Shown here: positions 54,252 through 64,000 of the stretch, piece after piece
Position numbering within the stretch: position 1 is the first letter of the stretch
How the letters are laid out: every line of letters begins with the position of its first letter
DNA from: Ditylenchus dipsaci
Taxonomy: Eukaryota; Nematoda; Chromadorea; Rhabditida; Anguinidae
Length of the DNA: 64,000 nt
NCBI GenBank assembly: GCA_004194705.1
Contig: SADC01001318.1
Span: 558,001-622,000, forward strand
Direction: 5' to 3'
Notes under the pieces: generated by a model
The model's database searches: none
The model's input: the letters and a program-made list of their open reading frames with translations, nothing else
Told to the model about the DNA's origin: nothing
Program-made: the position numbers and the translations under genes

Positions 54252-55638
54252 CTAGAAATGAAGAAAATGGGTTAAGTATTAGATTTTTTTAGATTTTTTA
54301 AAACATTTTTAGAGGTGAGAACTCAAAAAAAATACACGCATGTAAATTTTGCTTACAAATAAACCGTTTTCTGGTCTAATTTTCTGCCAAAAAAGGTTAG
54401 AACGTGCAATTTTTATGACGAATCTAAAAGTATTTTTTCGACAACCTCTTGAAATTAATTTTTTATCGCCTTTTGGCACCCTTATAAATTTTTACCTATT
54501 TTTACTAAAATAGTAAATAATATGGATTTTTAGTTACAGCATTTAGGCTGAAATTTAGACCTTGGTTATTGTATTAATGTTGTGGATATAGTTCTCAATC
54601 ACGAAAAAATAACAAAAAAAACTAAGATTTTTCCAGGAAAGACTATACAGGAAACATAAAAGGATTTAAAATTACACAAATCTGAATCAAAATTTTCAAA
54701 AAACGAAAAGTTTGGAAATTTTTTGATCCTAGATCCTTTTCTAGTGGTTAGTAACGAGAAGAGTAGTTGCAAAGTTGAATAAGCCAAAAATCGTCACAAG
54801 AGCATCATGCGATTAATAGTCAAAGGTCTATGGCAAAATATTAAATTAAATGTGGAATCGAGGGAGATTAGAAAAAAAATTATTTTTAGTGCATTTGGGG
54901 AATAGAATTAATGAAGGATATGCGGTGTATGATGTCAAAAATGCGAACGACACCCAACTCGCATAATGACTGACTCGCTTACCCCAAGTCACATAAGTCC
55001 CAACTCGCACAAGGCTGTAATCCACCTACAAGAAAAAAAAAACGGTTATTTTCCTTTATCGGCACCCCTTAGTTCGAAAAAATGGGGCCGTCCTAATTTG
55101 TCCGACTTTTTCGCAAAATTTTAAGGGGAAAATTAGGACGGCCCCATTTTTTCGAAATAAAAATGAAAGGAAGCATGGACGGTCACCCAAAAATAATGTA
55201 TAAAAATTGATTATATAATGAAAAGTAAAAAATGTGACCCATTATAAAAAATCTTGTGAAAACGGAGGACGGCGATGAAAAAAATTAGGATGGCGACGGA
55301 CGGTGCGGTCACTATGGCTATAACGCCATCCTGGGTCGGTCTCGACAGATGGCGTTGTAGCGCAACTTCACTGTATCTAGTTTTGCTAAAAACTTTTGTG
55401 TAAATTTTTTTTCCCAAAAAAGAGAAAAATTTGCCCCATAAAAAATAAATTTTGCTCCAAAAAAGGTAAATTTGCCCTGAAAAAAAGTATATTTGCCCGA
55501 AAAAAAGTATTTCTGCCCCAAAGAAAAGTATATTTGCCCCAGAAAAAAGGATTACCCATAGTACTATAGTACACTCAGTGTACCGTACTGTACGGTACAG
55601 TACGCCAAACTGTATGTGTACGGGTGAGGTTTGTTTAA

Positions 55639-56115
55639 GCTGAATTCACAATGAGGAGGCTGTTTGCGGATGCTAAATCAGATTTGTAACACGGAAATGG
55701 CCATAACTTTTTTTTTAATTTTTAAAAAAGTTTCTGTTGGTGCCATTTTGTAGCCAAGATTCAGGGCTACCAGATGAGCTATTGATAAAAAAGATGTTGT
55801 TGAAAAAATTGAGTTAAAAAAAAGACTCCGCCCAAGCATCCGCACTCGAATTCGAGTTAAGATCCTTGGGCGGATTCTTGAAATTTTATCTGAGGTTTTA
55901 AAAGTAGTACTTATTCAATAAATAGCTCATTTGATAGCTCTAAACCTCAACTATATGATGTCAGAAGCTATATAAGCAACTGAAAAATAAAAAAAACCAC
56001 ACCAACTGAATAAATTTGCGAACACAGTAAAAAAAAGCGAGGATTCTGTTTCGCAGATTATTAGTGAGTAGTCTGTTTTAGCATCCGCAAACAGACTCCT
56101 CATTGTGAATACGCC
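55639..56115. mobile_element. MITE with ATTCACAATGAGGAG ends
   Basis: Imperfect inverted repeats (ATTCACAATGAGGAGGCTGT / ACAGACTCCTCATTGTGAAT; TTTGCGGATGCTAAA inside), flanked by TTTAA at 55634-55638 and 56116-56120. The superfamily is uncertain. The interior is AT-rich without coding sequence. Confidence 0.6.
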
Positions 56116-56632
56116 TTTAATTTCAAGTGTAGGTGTACAGGCAGGTGTACGTTTAATTTTACGTGTACATGTAGGTGTATGGTATGTTTATTGTCAAGTG
56201 TACGTGTGGATGTAGGGTACTTTCCAAGTGTACGCGTACTGTATGGTATGTGTAGGTGTAGGGGTTACTTTTGGAAACACTGGTTGGGAGTTCTTTTCTA
56301 CATAAAGCGCTTTTTAGGTTATTATTGGGTTATCTTGCCATACCCTTCTTCTTTTTCCAACCATCATAATACTTCGTAAACGTTGAAAAAAAGTTGATCA
56401 GCGGAGGCTCAGGGCCATAGTTGGACGCCGACGCCGGCCCCCGGCGCTGCCGCCACCGCCGGCGGTCAAAAAGCCCGGCGGCGGCGCTGTTTTTTGCACG
56501 CGTCCAACTGTGCTCAGGGCTACACGCTAGTTATGATTTAAAAAAAGATCGTGTACAAATCAAAGACAATAAATTAAAGTTTAAAAAAATGAAATTTTTC
56601 TACTAGACAAGATATAATCGAGTATAATCCGT

Positions 56633-57030
56633 GAAGCCTTGTTCACGAGCTACGAGTTCGTGTTCGAGTTCAGATCGAGGGTGTTCATGTAGTCGAAAAT
56701 CCGAGCTCGAACTTGAACTCGAAGGTGTTCGCGTACTTCGAGTTTTAGTTCGATATTGTACTTGAAAATATTCATGTATATAACTTTGATCACTCAGAAT
56801 CTCACCCCAAAATGGTCGAAAGCCAATTGAAGTTAGGATTTCGGGGATTCACTTCAAGGGAACCCAAGTTATATGCATTAACACCTTCAAGTTCGACCTC
56901 TCACTTGAAGTCGAACTCGAATTACGTGAACACTTTCGAGTTTGACTTTGACTTCAAGTTTGAGTTCGGATCAAAGGTGTTCAGGCAGCTGAAAATCCGA
57001 ACACGAACTCGAAAAATGTGAACAAGCCAT
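56633..57030. repeat. Palindromic repeat of GAGTTCGAGTTCG units
   Basis: CTTGTTCACGAGCTACGAGTTC on the left is mirrored by GAACTCGAAAAATGTGAACAAG on the right. The interior contains GTTCGAGTTC-like units in both orientations. It is probably another fold-back element of the same style as 51305-53485. Confidence 0.6.
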
Positions 57031-57104
57031 AAAGAATCAATAAAAACCTTTTTTGGCTAAAAATTTAAAGCAAAATACAATTTTTTCAATATCAATTGGC
57101 TTAC

Positions 57105-57272
57105 TGAAAGTGGACCAGTGTGGAGTGCCAGCCACACCATATGGCCAAGCTGGGGCGGAAGTTCCACAAAAGGGATTGTTGTAGTATACAAAGTTGTGCT
57201 GTTGGAAGACTGCTGCCGCTGCAGCTGACTGGTAGTCCAGGGAGCTGGTGTCTTGGGCAAACGGCTTAGCAT
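57105..57272 (-). CDS. Hox gene A, internal exon
   Basis: Frame DAKPFAQDTSSLDYQSAAAA, AVFQQHNFVYYNNPFCGTSA, PAWPYGVAGTPHWSTF. Acceptor CTCCACATTTGCAG|AT; these two bases with the G left by the exon at 58984 make the Asp codon, so the exons join in phase. Donor TTCA|GTAAGC. The Ala run and Tyr/Asn/Trp-rich sequence resemble posterior Hox N-terminal regions. There is no PWM hexapeptide here, although two Trp residues (PAWPYG, PHWSTF) are present. It ends in phase 1. Confidence 0.8.
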
Positions 57273-58983
57273 CTGCAAATGTGGAGAATCAAATATGTGA
57301 AATTTAGGTCCAAAATTAGTTTCCCGGGAAAAGTGCGTTAGGCCTTTATTAGTCCGTTTTAACATACGCTGGCCTACCCCTAAGGCCTAAGTAGTTAGAG
57401 AAAAGTAGTCCCAGAATGGGACAAAAGGTACACAACGTCGATACCCCATTTTCTCGGGAAAAGCACTTGAGAATAGATAAAATCACTTTAAAGCGGCATG
57501 CCCGTACATTTGGAATAGTTACGACGAAGACAAGAATTTTTTTTGAATCGTTCCATTTTTCACTCGTTTGCGTCAAACCTGATATTAATGACTGTATGCT
57601 ACTTTTGAAAACTAAGCAGAAAACTTAAAAAATCTAGATGAGAACGTATGTAAAAACCCTTCGAGGAAGAAAATAACTGCTGGTCCGTCTTTTCTCCGTG
57701 TCGCGCACGGGCATGCTTCTTTAAAGAGCGAAAAAAAGATGTTGAAAACTGGCACACCTTCGGGCTCTTAATTAAACTTACGAATTAAACATCCGACCTA
57801 CTTTATTTTCTGGTACATAGCGAAAAAGTTAACAATTTTGTGCAAAGCTTGCTTAGTGATTTTGTCTCAAAATTGAATACCGTATCTTCTCTATTACATA
57901 GCCCGGACTAATTACTTTTCATCGCCTCAAAAAAATTGAAAAGTTTTAAATCGATCTCGAATTTCCGGGTGTAATCTGAAAATCAAAAAATATAATCGGT
58001 TAAGTAGAGTTAAGAAAACGCAAAAAACAGCTATCTAAAACATTTAGTCTGCCATAAGCTGAACGTTGAGGAGTGGGTTTACTAGAAAAAGCTAAGCCGC
58101 ATTAGCAGGGGAAATACGGCATGCTGCAATGATCCAGTGCTCTCGAATAATCTTACAAACCCGAAAAAATATCTCATAATGAGGTCATGATTCACACGAG
58201 AACAGCTGACTGTAAAATTTGTTGATTCTAATGCAGTTTCCAAGCTGAGCACTTCTGTAAATTCTGATCACGAATCCAATGTGAGAGTTTTAAATGTGCT
58301 AGCGGGAAAGAGTTTTTTTTTTCAAAATGTAGTATATTTTGTCAAACCACTGAAAAAACTACAATTTCTGTTTTTTTTTAAAAAAGCTAAATTTTGTAGA
58401 AGTGCTCAGCTTAAAAAAACCGCATCGGAATCAAAAAATGCCACCAAATATTAGAAGAATTGGATTTCGTCAAACCACACTTCAGACCATCGGTCTTGTT
58501 ACCAAAAAGTCTTTCATCTGTATCAAAAAAATACGATATTTATCAAGCTAATTTCAATTGTTGCTGAAAGGCACACCATGTGACCCTTCACATAATCAAG
58601 CTAGTTACTAATAATAAGCACCCAGCCCGAACCATTCAAACTAAACTCCAGAGCCAGCACCAACTACTAAACTGTGCATCCTCAGCCAACACTGAATGTG
58701 CATCACTCTCAAAGATGGGTGGCAATAGCAGTGTGATGGCCCTCCCCCACTTAAACCGATTAATTGGCATCATAAACGGCACTACTACTACAATCAAATT
58801 GGTGCTGCTACAACAACAGCGAGAAAAAAAGGGGAAGAAGACGACTTGCACCACCCCCCCCCTTACTACTACCCAATAATCATACCGTCAATGGCCCCAT
58901 AAAGCCGGAGTAAAGTGCCCCCCACCCAACAAAAGCACTCATGAATCTCCTAAATAAATCAAAAAAGCCATTCAAAACCATAC
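57273..58983 (-). other. Hox gene A intron 1 (1.7 kb)
   Basis: Bounded by GTATGG (58978-58983) and TTTGCAG. Balanced sequence at 58590-58870 contains open minus-strand frames (INRFKWGRAITLLLPPIFES...) but without convincing splice context. The rest is AT-rich. Confidence 0.6.
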
Positions 58984-59491
58984 CAGCGGTTGACGAGGAG
59001 GAGCCGGCTTCCAGCTTGACCCCTTCTGGAGTGAGGCCATGCACCATTTGGCTCATCAGCTGTATGTGATTGGTGCCGCTGCTGATACTGTTGCTACTAT
59101 TAGTAGAGCTGGAATTGGTATTGGCAGCACCTAGTCCAGGCGCAAACCCTTCTTGCCTAAGTCCAGCCAGATTAACAACTGTAGAATTCAGCTGGTTGAC
59201 AACTGTAGACCCGAAGTTAACTGTGAGGGGTTTTTAGATGCCCAAAGTTGACTGTAGAGCTTTTTGGACTGAAATTGAGTGTAGAGTCCGATATATTGGG
59301 TTAACTGTAAAGCCAAAGCCAACTGTAGAAGTGGTCGACAAACACCCAAAGTCAACTGTAGCTGTTGGTGGTTGTTGAGTGGAGGCTGTGTGCTGTTGCT
59401 GGTGATTATGAGTGGAGTGGGGCGCGAACCCTCCTTCCTCGGAAGAGCAAGGAGAGGAGGAGGTGCTGGGCGAGGGGCTGGTGGGTAGCAT
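58984..59491 (-). CDS. Hox gene A, first coding exon, with in-frame stop
   Basis: From ATG at 59489-59491 the frame reads MLPTSPSPSTSSSPCSSEEG, GFAPHSTHNHQQQHTASTQQ and PPTATVDFG, then a degenerate ACAGTTGACTTTGGG repeat region. A TAA occurs at 59234-59236. The same frame then continues as TVNFGSTVVNQLNSTVVNLA, GLGAANTNSSSTNSSNSISS and MVHGLTPEGVKLEAGSSSS to the donor GCTG|GTATGG. Ser/Gln/His/Asn-rich composition fits a Hox N terminus. A small intron could remove the stop: for example GGGT|GTTTGT to CCTCACAG|TT keeps the frame. Otherwise the allele is broken, or the start lies downstream. Confidence 0.65.
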
Positions 59492-60768
59492 TGGAGCAGC
59501 GCTGCTGCTGCCTGTCTCATGCTCTCTCAGCCCACTTGTTCATTGGGCAGCAGCGGCAGGGAAGGGGAAATGCTCCTGCTACCACCACCACTAATAATTC
59601 CGGCTGAGTGGTGGATGAAAGGACTACTGTAGGCTGCTGCTTCTACTCCTCAAATCAATTTATTGGCTGGTTTTGGAGAGGAGGAGAGAAAAGATATTGG
59701 CTTTTGCAGCTTCTGAATTTTTTTTGAATTATTTTTGCCGGTCGGCGGCGATCAAAAAGAAGACATGGATGGATATATTGAGTGCAACATCTACATTTAT
59801 TACAATTTAACGAGCGCGGCTTTTTTTGTTCACCCCTTTTTGGGAGCTTTTTAGGGTTGAGAAGTGTGCTGCTGAAAAGCTTTTTTGAATATGTGAATTG
59901 GCCTAGTAATAAATTTACTTTAGTTGAGCTTGTGGTTTCGGTCTTTTTGGCTGGCTATCTAAGCTTATTTATGGAATTTTCGGAGGCATATCAATAAAAA
60001 AATGTTGCATTTCAAAATATATCTCAGGTTCGATTCCCAGTATGGTCCTGCTTAATTTCTTGGTCTGTTAATTTTTTTTATTACATTTAGTCCCGGTAAC
60101 CCGGCAACCCCGCATCTAGGCCACATGTTCGGCTAACACTGGGTGTATATTATATTACTTTTTATTTACAAGTTTAGTGTTGAAATGATCCTCAGGCTCT
60201 TTGCTACCCAACAAGATTATCAGCGCAGGTTTTCATACTTACTGGAGCTGATTAACAGGATAAAGTAGGTTTCTTCGAAAATCGATCGATGTTTGGGTTT
60301 TTCTTTGACTAGTTTGATCAATAATTTCTGACTTTTTTTTACAAGTCATACGTTTCATATACTAAAATGTAGCCGAGATTCTAGGCTTCCTTTCGAGCTA
60401 TCATGCGAAGAAAAAAGTGATATTAAGTTAGAAGTAAATTCAAAATGTCTAACTACATGCCATTCTTTATTTTAATGGTGATTTCAAATGACTCTTTACA
60501 TAATACCCCAAAATTACTGGATTTGCGCTCTTTTTAATAGCTGTTACTAAATAAATAAAAAACAAATTGTAGCCCTGAATCTCTGTTTTCCAAGAAGCTA
60601 TTAAACGCTACTCAATGATTTCAAAAGTCGGTAAATTTACGGATTAAAATGAAGGAACCCAAAGAAAAAACTGGGTGTGCAAAATTTGTCGCACCCTTGA
60701 TTATGCCATAAATTTTATTATTGTTTTCTGATCTTGTAAATATATATTTTTTAAGACTTGTTCCTGAC
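59492..60768. other. Upstream region of Hox gene A
   Basis: 59492-59680 has balanced composition and could be 5' untranslated sequence or promoter. No TATA-like element can be assigned with confidence. Beyond 59700 the sequence is AT-rich and contains no recognised exon. Confidence 0.4.
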
Positions 60769-61025
60769 CAGTGTTGGCAATGGTCAGAGGCAGAATGATA
60801 ATTCAAAAATTCTGACAGTCATAAAGCGCGGAAATTAATCTGACTGTCAGAAATGAGAGTCAGAAAGGCAAATCGATCAGATCACACTGTATTTTCCCTG
60901 TCTGGATCTCATTTCTGAAAGTCAGAAAGAGTCTGTCAGCCAGAATAATTTCCCGCGCTCTCTGACTGTTAGAATTTTTGAATTTTTTCTGACTTTCATT
61001 CTGCCTCTGACTATTGAGAAAACTG
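60769..61025. mobile_element. hAT-like MITE with TCTGACTGTCAGAA units
   Basis: Ends CAGTGTTGGCAATGGTCAGA and TCTGACTATTGAGAAAACTG. Flanking octamers TTCCTGAC and CCCCTGAC match at 6 of 8 positions. The interior is a palindrome with GTCAGA/TCTGAC units and the centre near 60890. Confidence 0.7.
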
Positions 61026-62354
61026 CCCCTGACTTATCGGCTTACAAGGTGACAGTATACTTGCCACAGACAAAATTCGTAGGGAAGCTGCTATGCATGG
61101 GTTTTTTTTCAGCGTAGTAAAAATTTGAAAAATTGAGATAAATTGAGATTGAGCAGGTCTAAACTGGGTACTTCTTCGGTTGACATCACACCTTCAATTT
61201 TTTCATTTTGCTGAATTTTTTGCCCGGTTAAAAGATTTATTGGTTGGATATGTTAATAAAGTATGCTCAGGGGATCCGTTGAAGACTGCTGGGAAACTTA
61301 CAACTTCCAATCAAGGACAGGTAAAACACTGAAGGAAAATGTTGGATTTAATAACAATATACCGTCCAGTCTCGATCAGCAGACACTTTTACAAAGCTGA
61401 TCCGTCATAAAAAGTCCAAAGATTTCGATTAAAAGAAAATTGTTAAGTTTCTGAAAAGTGATTTTCAAAATTGTATTTTTGAATTTTCATTCTGACTGGT
61501 AAAAGCCTTCAAAAATCAGGGTAAAAAGTGTCGGACCCAACACGGGGTCGAACTTTTAACCCATTTTCGGCCGGATTGTCCAAATCCGACCTTTGTTACT
61601 TCTGCAAATTTTTCGGCCACAAGTTTATCGTATTAATTTTTTTTGTCAAAAATAAGAAAAATTTAGTCTTACTTTGCAGGTTAAGCATTGAATATGGTCA
61701 CCAAAACTAAACATATTGTACACAAATTGCTGTGTTGTATGCTTGTGAATAAAATATGTATTTAACTGGGCAAAAAATTCAGCAAAATGAAAAATCGTAG
61801 GTGTGATGTCAGCCGAAGAAGTACCCTAAACTGTTTTTATCATCAGGTCTTCATTTACTTCAAAGTTTTTTTTGAAATTTTCAAAATTTTTGAGCTTTTT
61901 ATAAACCCATCCGCAGCCAATCTCCTAAGAATGTTGTCTACGCATAATGATACACATGGCGAGTTTCCAAATATAAAAAGATCAACAAAATCGGAAACCG
62001 AAATGAAACTTTATGGCCCAAACCGAGAGTGCGGCGTATTTGGACCACCCACACATTTGCTTAAAAAGTATTTTGCTAAATCTATTCACCCATATGAGAC
62101 ATCTATTTTTTTTTTGTTTTTAACATTGCCTCACTTTACGCCTCGAACAAAGCACACATAAATACAGGTGAAAATTACGTATAGACTCATTTTGCATGTA
62201 CAAACCGGTAGAGTAAAGTCTAAACAAAAACTAAAAAAAGTTATATGCAGCCCATACTTTAGTCTAGTTAGCCATTTGCCAGAAATAATGTTTCAACAAT
62301 AGCTGCATAATTTTTTTTTCAAAAGCAAGTTTGAAAAATGCCAAGACACAATAG
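61026..62354. other. AT-rich non-coding stretch
   Basis: No gene recognised. It contains a CAGTCTCGAT solo MITE end near 61370 and otherwise unremarkable AT-rich sequence. Confidence 0.45.
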
Positions 62355-63600
62355 TAGTTAGACACAGAAAGTGGATACCAAGCAAGATTCCAAAACAAGA
62401 TTTTTAACTGAAATTTCGACCAAGACCAAGATTTTTGAAAACGGGCAAGCAAGGTCTTGGCCAAGATCTTGGCCAAAAAAAATCGATAGTATAAATTTTC
62501 ATAGCAAACTTGTGGTCAGTTTTATAACTTTTTACGCACTATTCTTCCCTGTTCTTGATCTTGTACTTTTTATATTGTTTGACGTGTGTTTTATGGTCGA
62601 AACTGAAAAATGCTGAAAAGTGCCGTCTTTTTTTTTATCTTTCGAAAGAAAAGTTGAAAAGTGCCAGATAACTGAACAATTTTTTTTCAAAGTGATAACA
62701 TTATCAGGTAGCCCTGTGACTCTAGTTTTGCAAAATTTAGCACAAAAACGTCAAAATGTGAAGCAAGTCGGAAAAATAATTTGATTCATACTTTTACCTT
62801 TCCGTGCTACATTTTGCAAACATGTTGCAACAAATGATACTTCGTTAGAAAAAATAGTCGCAGGGCTACCTGTAAGTGTTATTACTTTGAAAAATTGTAT
62901 GGATGTTCACTTCTTTGACTAAGGGCCGCTTACAATGGATGTCGATGTCGAAGTAAAGTGGTGTCTAGATCTCGCGTTTCCCATAGGAAAATGCCAAATC
63001 TGATATAGATGACCTATAACTAAAATCAAAAAGTAGGTATAGGTCATCTATATCAGATTTGGCATTTTCTTATGAGAAACGAGAGATCTAGACACCACTT
63101 TTACTTCGACATCGACATCCCATTGTAAGCAGGCCCTAAAAGAAAAAAAGACGGCACTTTTAGCTAAAAGCATTTTTTCAGCATTTTCAGTCAAAAACGG
63201 CATTTTTCAGTTTCGACCGTTTTTTATTAAAGATGGAAATTTGATACTTTCGGGACGACACGGGACGAAATTGAATAATTTTTTCCGGACGGGACACCGG
63301 ACGGGAATTGTTGAAAAATGTTCAGACGGGATTTTGGACGGCGAGCTGGACGAAATTGTCCCGCCCCGTCATTTTTAAATCTTTTATAAGTCCCATAAAC
63401 ATAATTCGGTATTTTATGGGCCCTAAAAACGATAAAATGGGCTGTCGGGTTTTTGTAAATTTCGCATACAAGATTGGCAGAAAACCAAGACCAAGATTTC
63501 TAGAAATGACCAAACAAGATCCCAAGACAAGATTTGCCGTCAATTGGGGAAGAAAAGACAAAATCTTGGCCAAGATCTTGTCTTGTTTCTGTCTCTAATA
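62355..63600. repeat. Composite element with AAGATCTTGGCCAAGATCTTG repeats
   Basis: Left TTAGACACAGAAAG mirrors right TTTCTGTCTCTAA. CCAAGATCTTGG-like palindromic units lie near both ends (62445-62480 and 63560-63590). The interior holds a nested palindrome (62922-63137) and CGGGACGG-rich sequence at 63250-63375. Confidence 0.6.
62922..63137. repeat. Nested fold-back MITE
   Basis: AGGGCCGCTTACAATGGATG and CATCCCATTGTAAGCAGGCCCT are near-perfect inverted ends. The arms continue (GTCGATGTCGAAGTAAAGTGG, AATCTGATATAGATGACCTA) to a short centre near 63030. Possible TA target. Confidence 0.8.
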
Positions 63601-63744
63601 GTAATGACTTTGCTGGAATTGCCTAGAAAAAGAGACCAATAAAGCCTGTTAACACTCTAAAGACGGCTGTGACGCCCTGTAAAACTTTAAAAGGTTGCAG
63701 TTTACCACCCCCCCCACGGGAGTGATCAGATGGTGGAGATAACC

Positions 63745-64000
63745 ACATATTCGTGTTTCTCGACCCCGATTTTATGAGAGAGCCGGCTGTTTTTTTGATT
63801 CTGAGAAAAAAAATTTCGAACCACAGGGGGGGCATGGTTTTTAGTCAAAATTTGAAAATTTAAAATTGGCGCCTTTTGAATTTAAAGGGAATAAGACTGT
63901 ATTGGAGGGGAAGGGAATAAAAGGGGCCACTTTTATGGCAGAACAATAGGAAAGTAAATATATTTTCTCGACTGCCTCACCATGTTTTTTCACTGGCCGT
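63745..64000. repeat. Partial copy of the 47735-48850 fold-back element
   Basis: ATATTCGTGTTTCTCGACCCC, GAACCACAGGGGGGGCATGG, AAAATTGGCGCCTTTTGAAT and GGAATAAAAGGGGCCACTTT match the left arm of the element at 47735. It runs off the window edge. Confidence 0.7.

Larger units (their letters stand above)
54252..57104 (-). other. Hox gene A intron or introns, with MITEs
   Basis: Contains a palindromic element at 55639-56115, a short palindrome at 55072-55162 (AAAAAATGGGGCCGTCCTAA mirrored), GTTCGAGTTC-rich repeats at 56633-57030, and a GGCGCCGG-like GC patch at 56420-56490. A missing short exon is expected here from the phase mismatch; I could not locate it. Confidence 0.55.

Noticed and set aside
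54880..55020. Candidate 31-bp micro-exon (acceptor TTACAG, donor GTAAGC) for the Hox gene A phase gap
   Set aside because: Its length fits, but the required frame contains a TGA, so it cannot be the missing exon.

Overview
This window is animal nuclear DNA. It is AT-rich, has no operons or bacterial gene spacing, carries spliced genes with GT-AG introns, and is packed with DNA transposons and their palindromic derivatives. Almost every open frame of 60-120 codons is a chance frame in AT-rich or palindromic sequence. The host genes are pieces of two homeobox (Hox) genes, both on the minus strand. I assembled them by translating the minus strand and matching splice phases.

Hox gene A lies at 53678-59491 (minus). 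Its exons are 58984-59491, 57105-57272, 54170-54251, 54019-54114 and 53678-53971. The two homeobox exons encode helix 3 (IKIWFQNRRMK). The homeodomain mixes central-class residues (GRQTY, RQIKIWF) with a posterior-looking middle (YVSKKQRDEL). Hox gene B lies downstream on the same strand. Exons 8715-8979 and 7750-7886 join in phase and contain the hexapeptide VFPWMK; a likely upstream exon is at 25756-25851. Its homeobox is not in the window and should lie beyond base 1. A posterior-like gene placed 5' of a hexapeptide-bearing gene on the same strand is the order expected of a Hox cluster, here inflated by transposons. The species cannot be named from this sequence; a spiralian or chaetognath-like protostome is only a guess.

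A third spliced gene that I do not recognise occupies 29286-30628 (minus, three phase-consistent exons). tRNA genes are present for Asp (22443-22514), Gly (41174-41244) and Ala (53606-53677), all minus, with tRNA-like relics at 2223-2290 and around 20490-21157.

The rest is mobile DNA. The best element is a 3.9-kb Mutator-like element (MULE) at 37220-41102, with long terminal inverted repeats, a perfect 10-bp target duplication, a spliced transposase and a C-terminal OTU-type cysteine protease domain. A 591-bp non-autonomous relative at 20519-21109 also has a perfect 10-bp duplication and splits a tRNA-like sequence. A 2.5-kb hAT-like composite (41997-44485) carries hAT transposase exons, ISXO2/Merlin-type exons and a membrane-protein reading frame. 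Tc1/mariner relics lie at 4504-5721 and 22598-23347, a hAT relic near 27.3-29.1 kb and a Ty3/gypsy pol scrap near 35 kb. Many fold-back elements have 8-bp target duplications that I could identify by eye (1672, 6485, 17017, 31757, 33500, 48211, 51470, 51821 and 60769), several of them nested in others.
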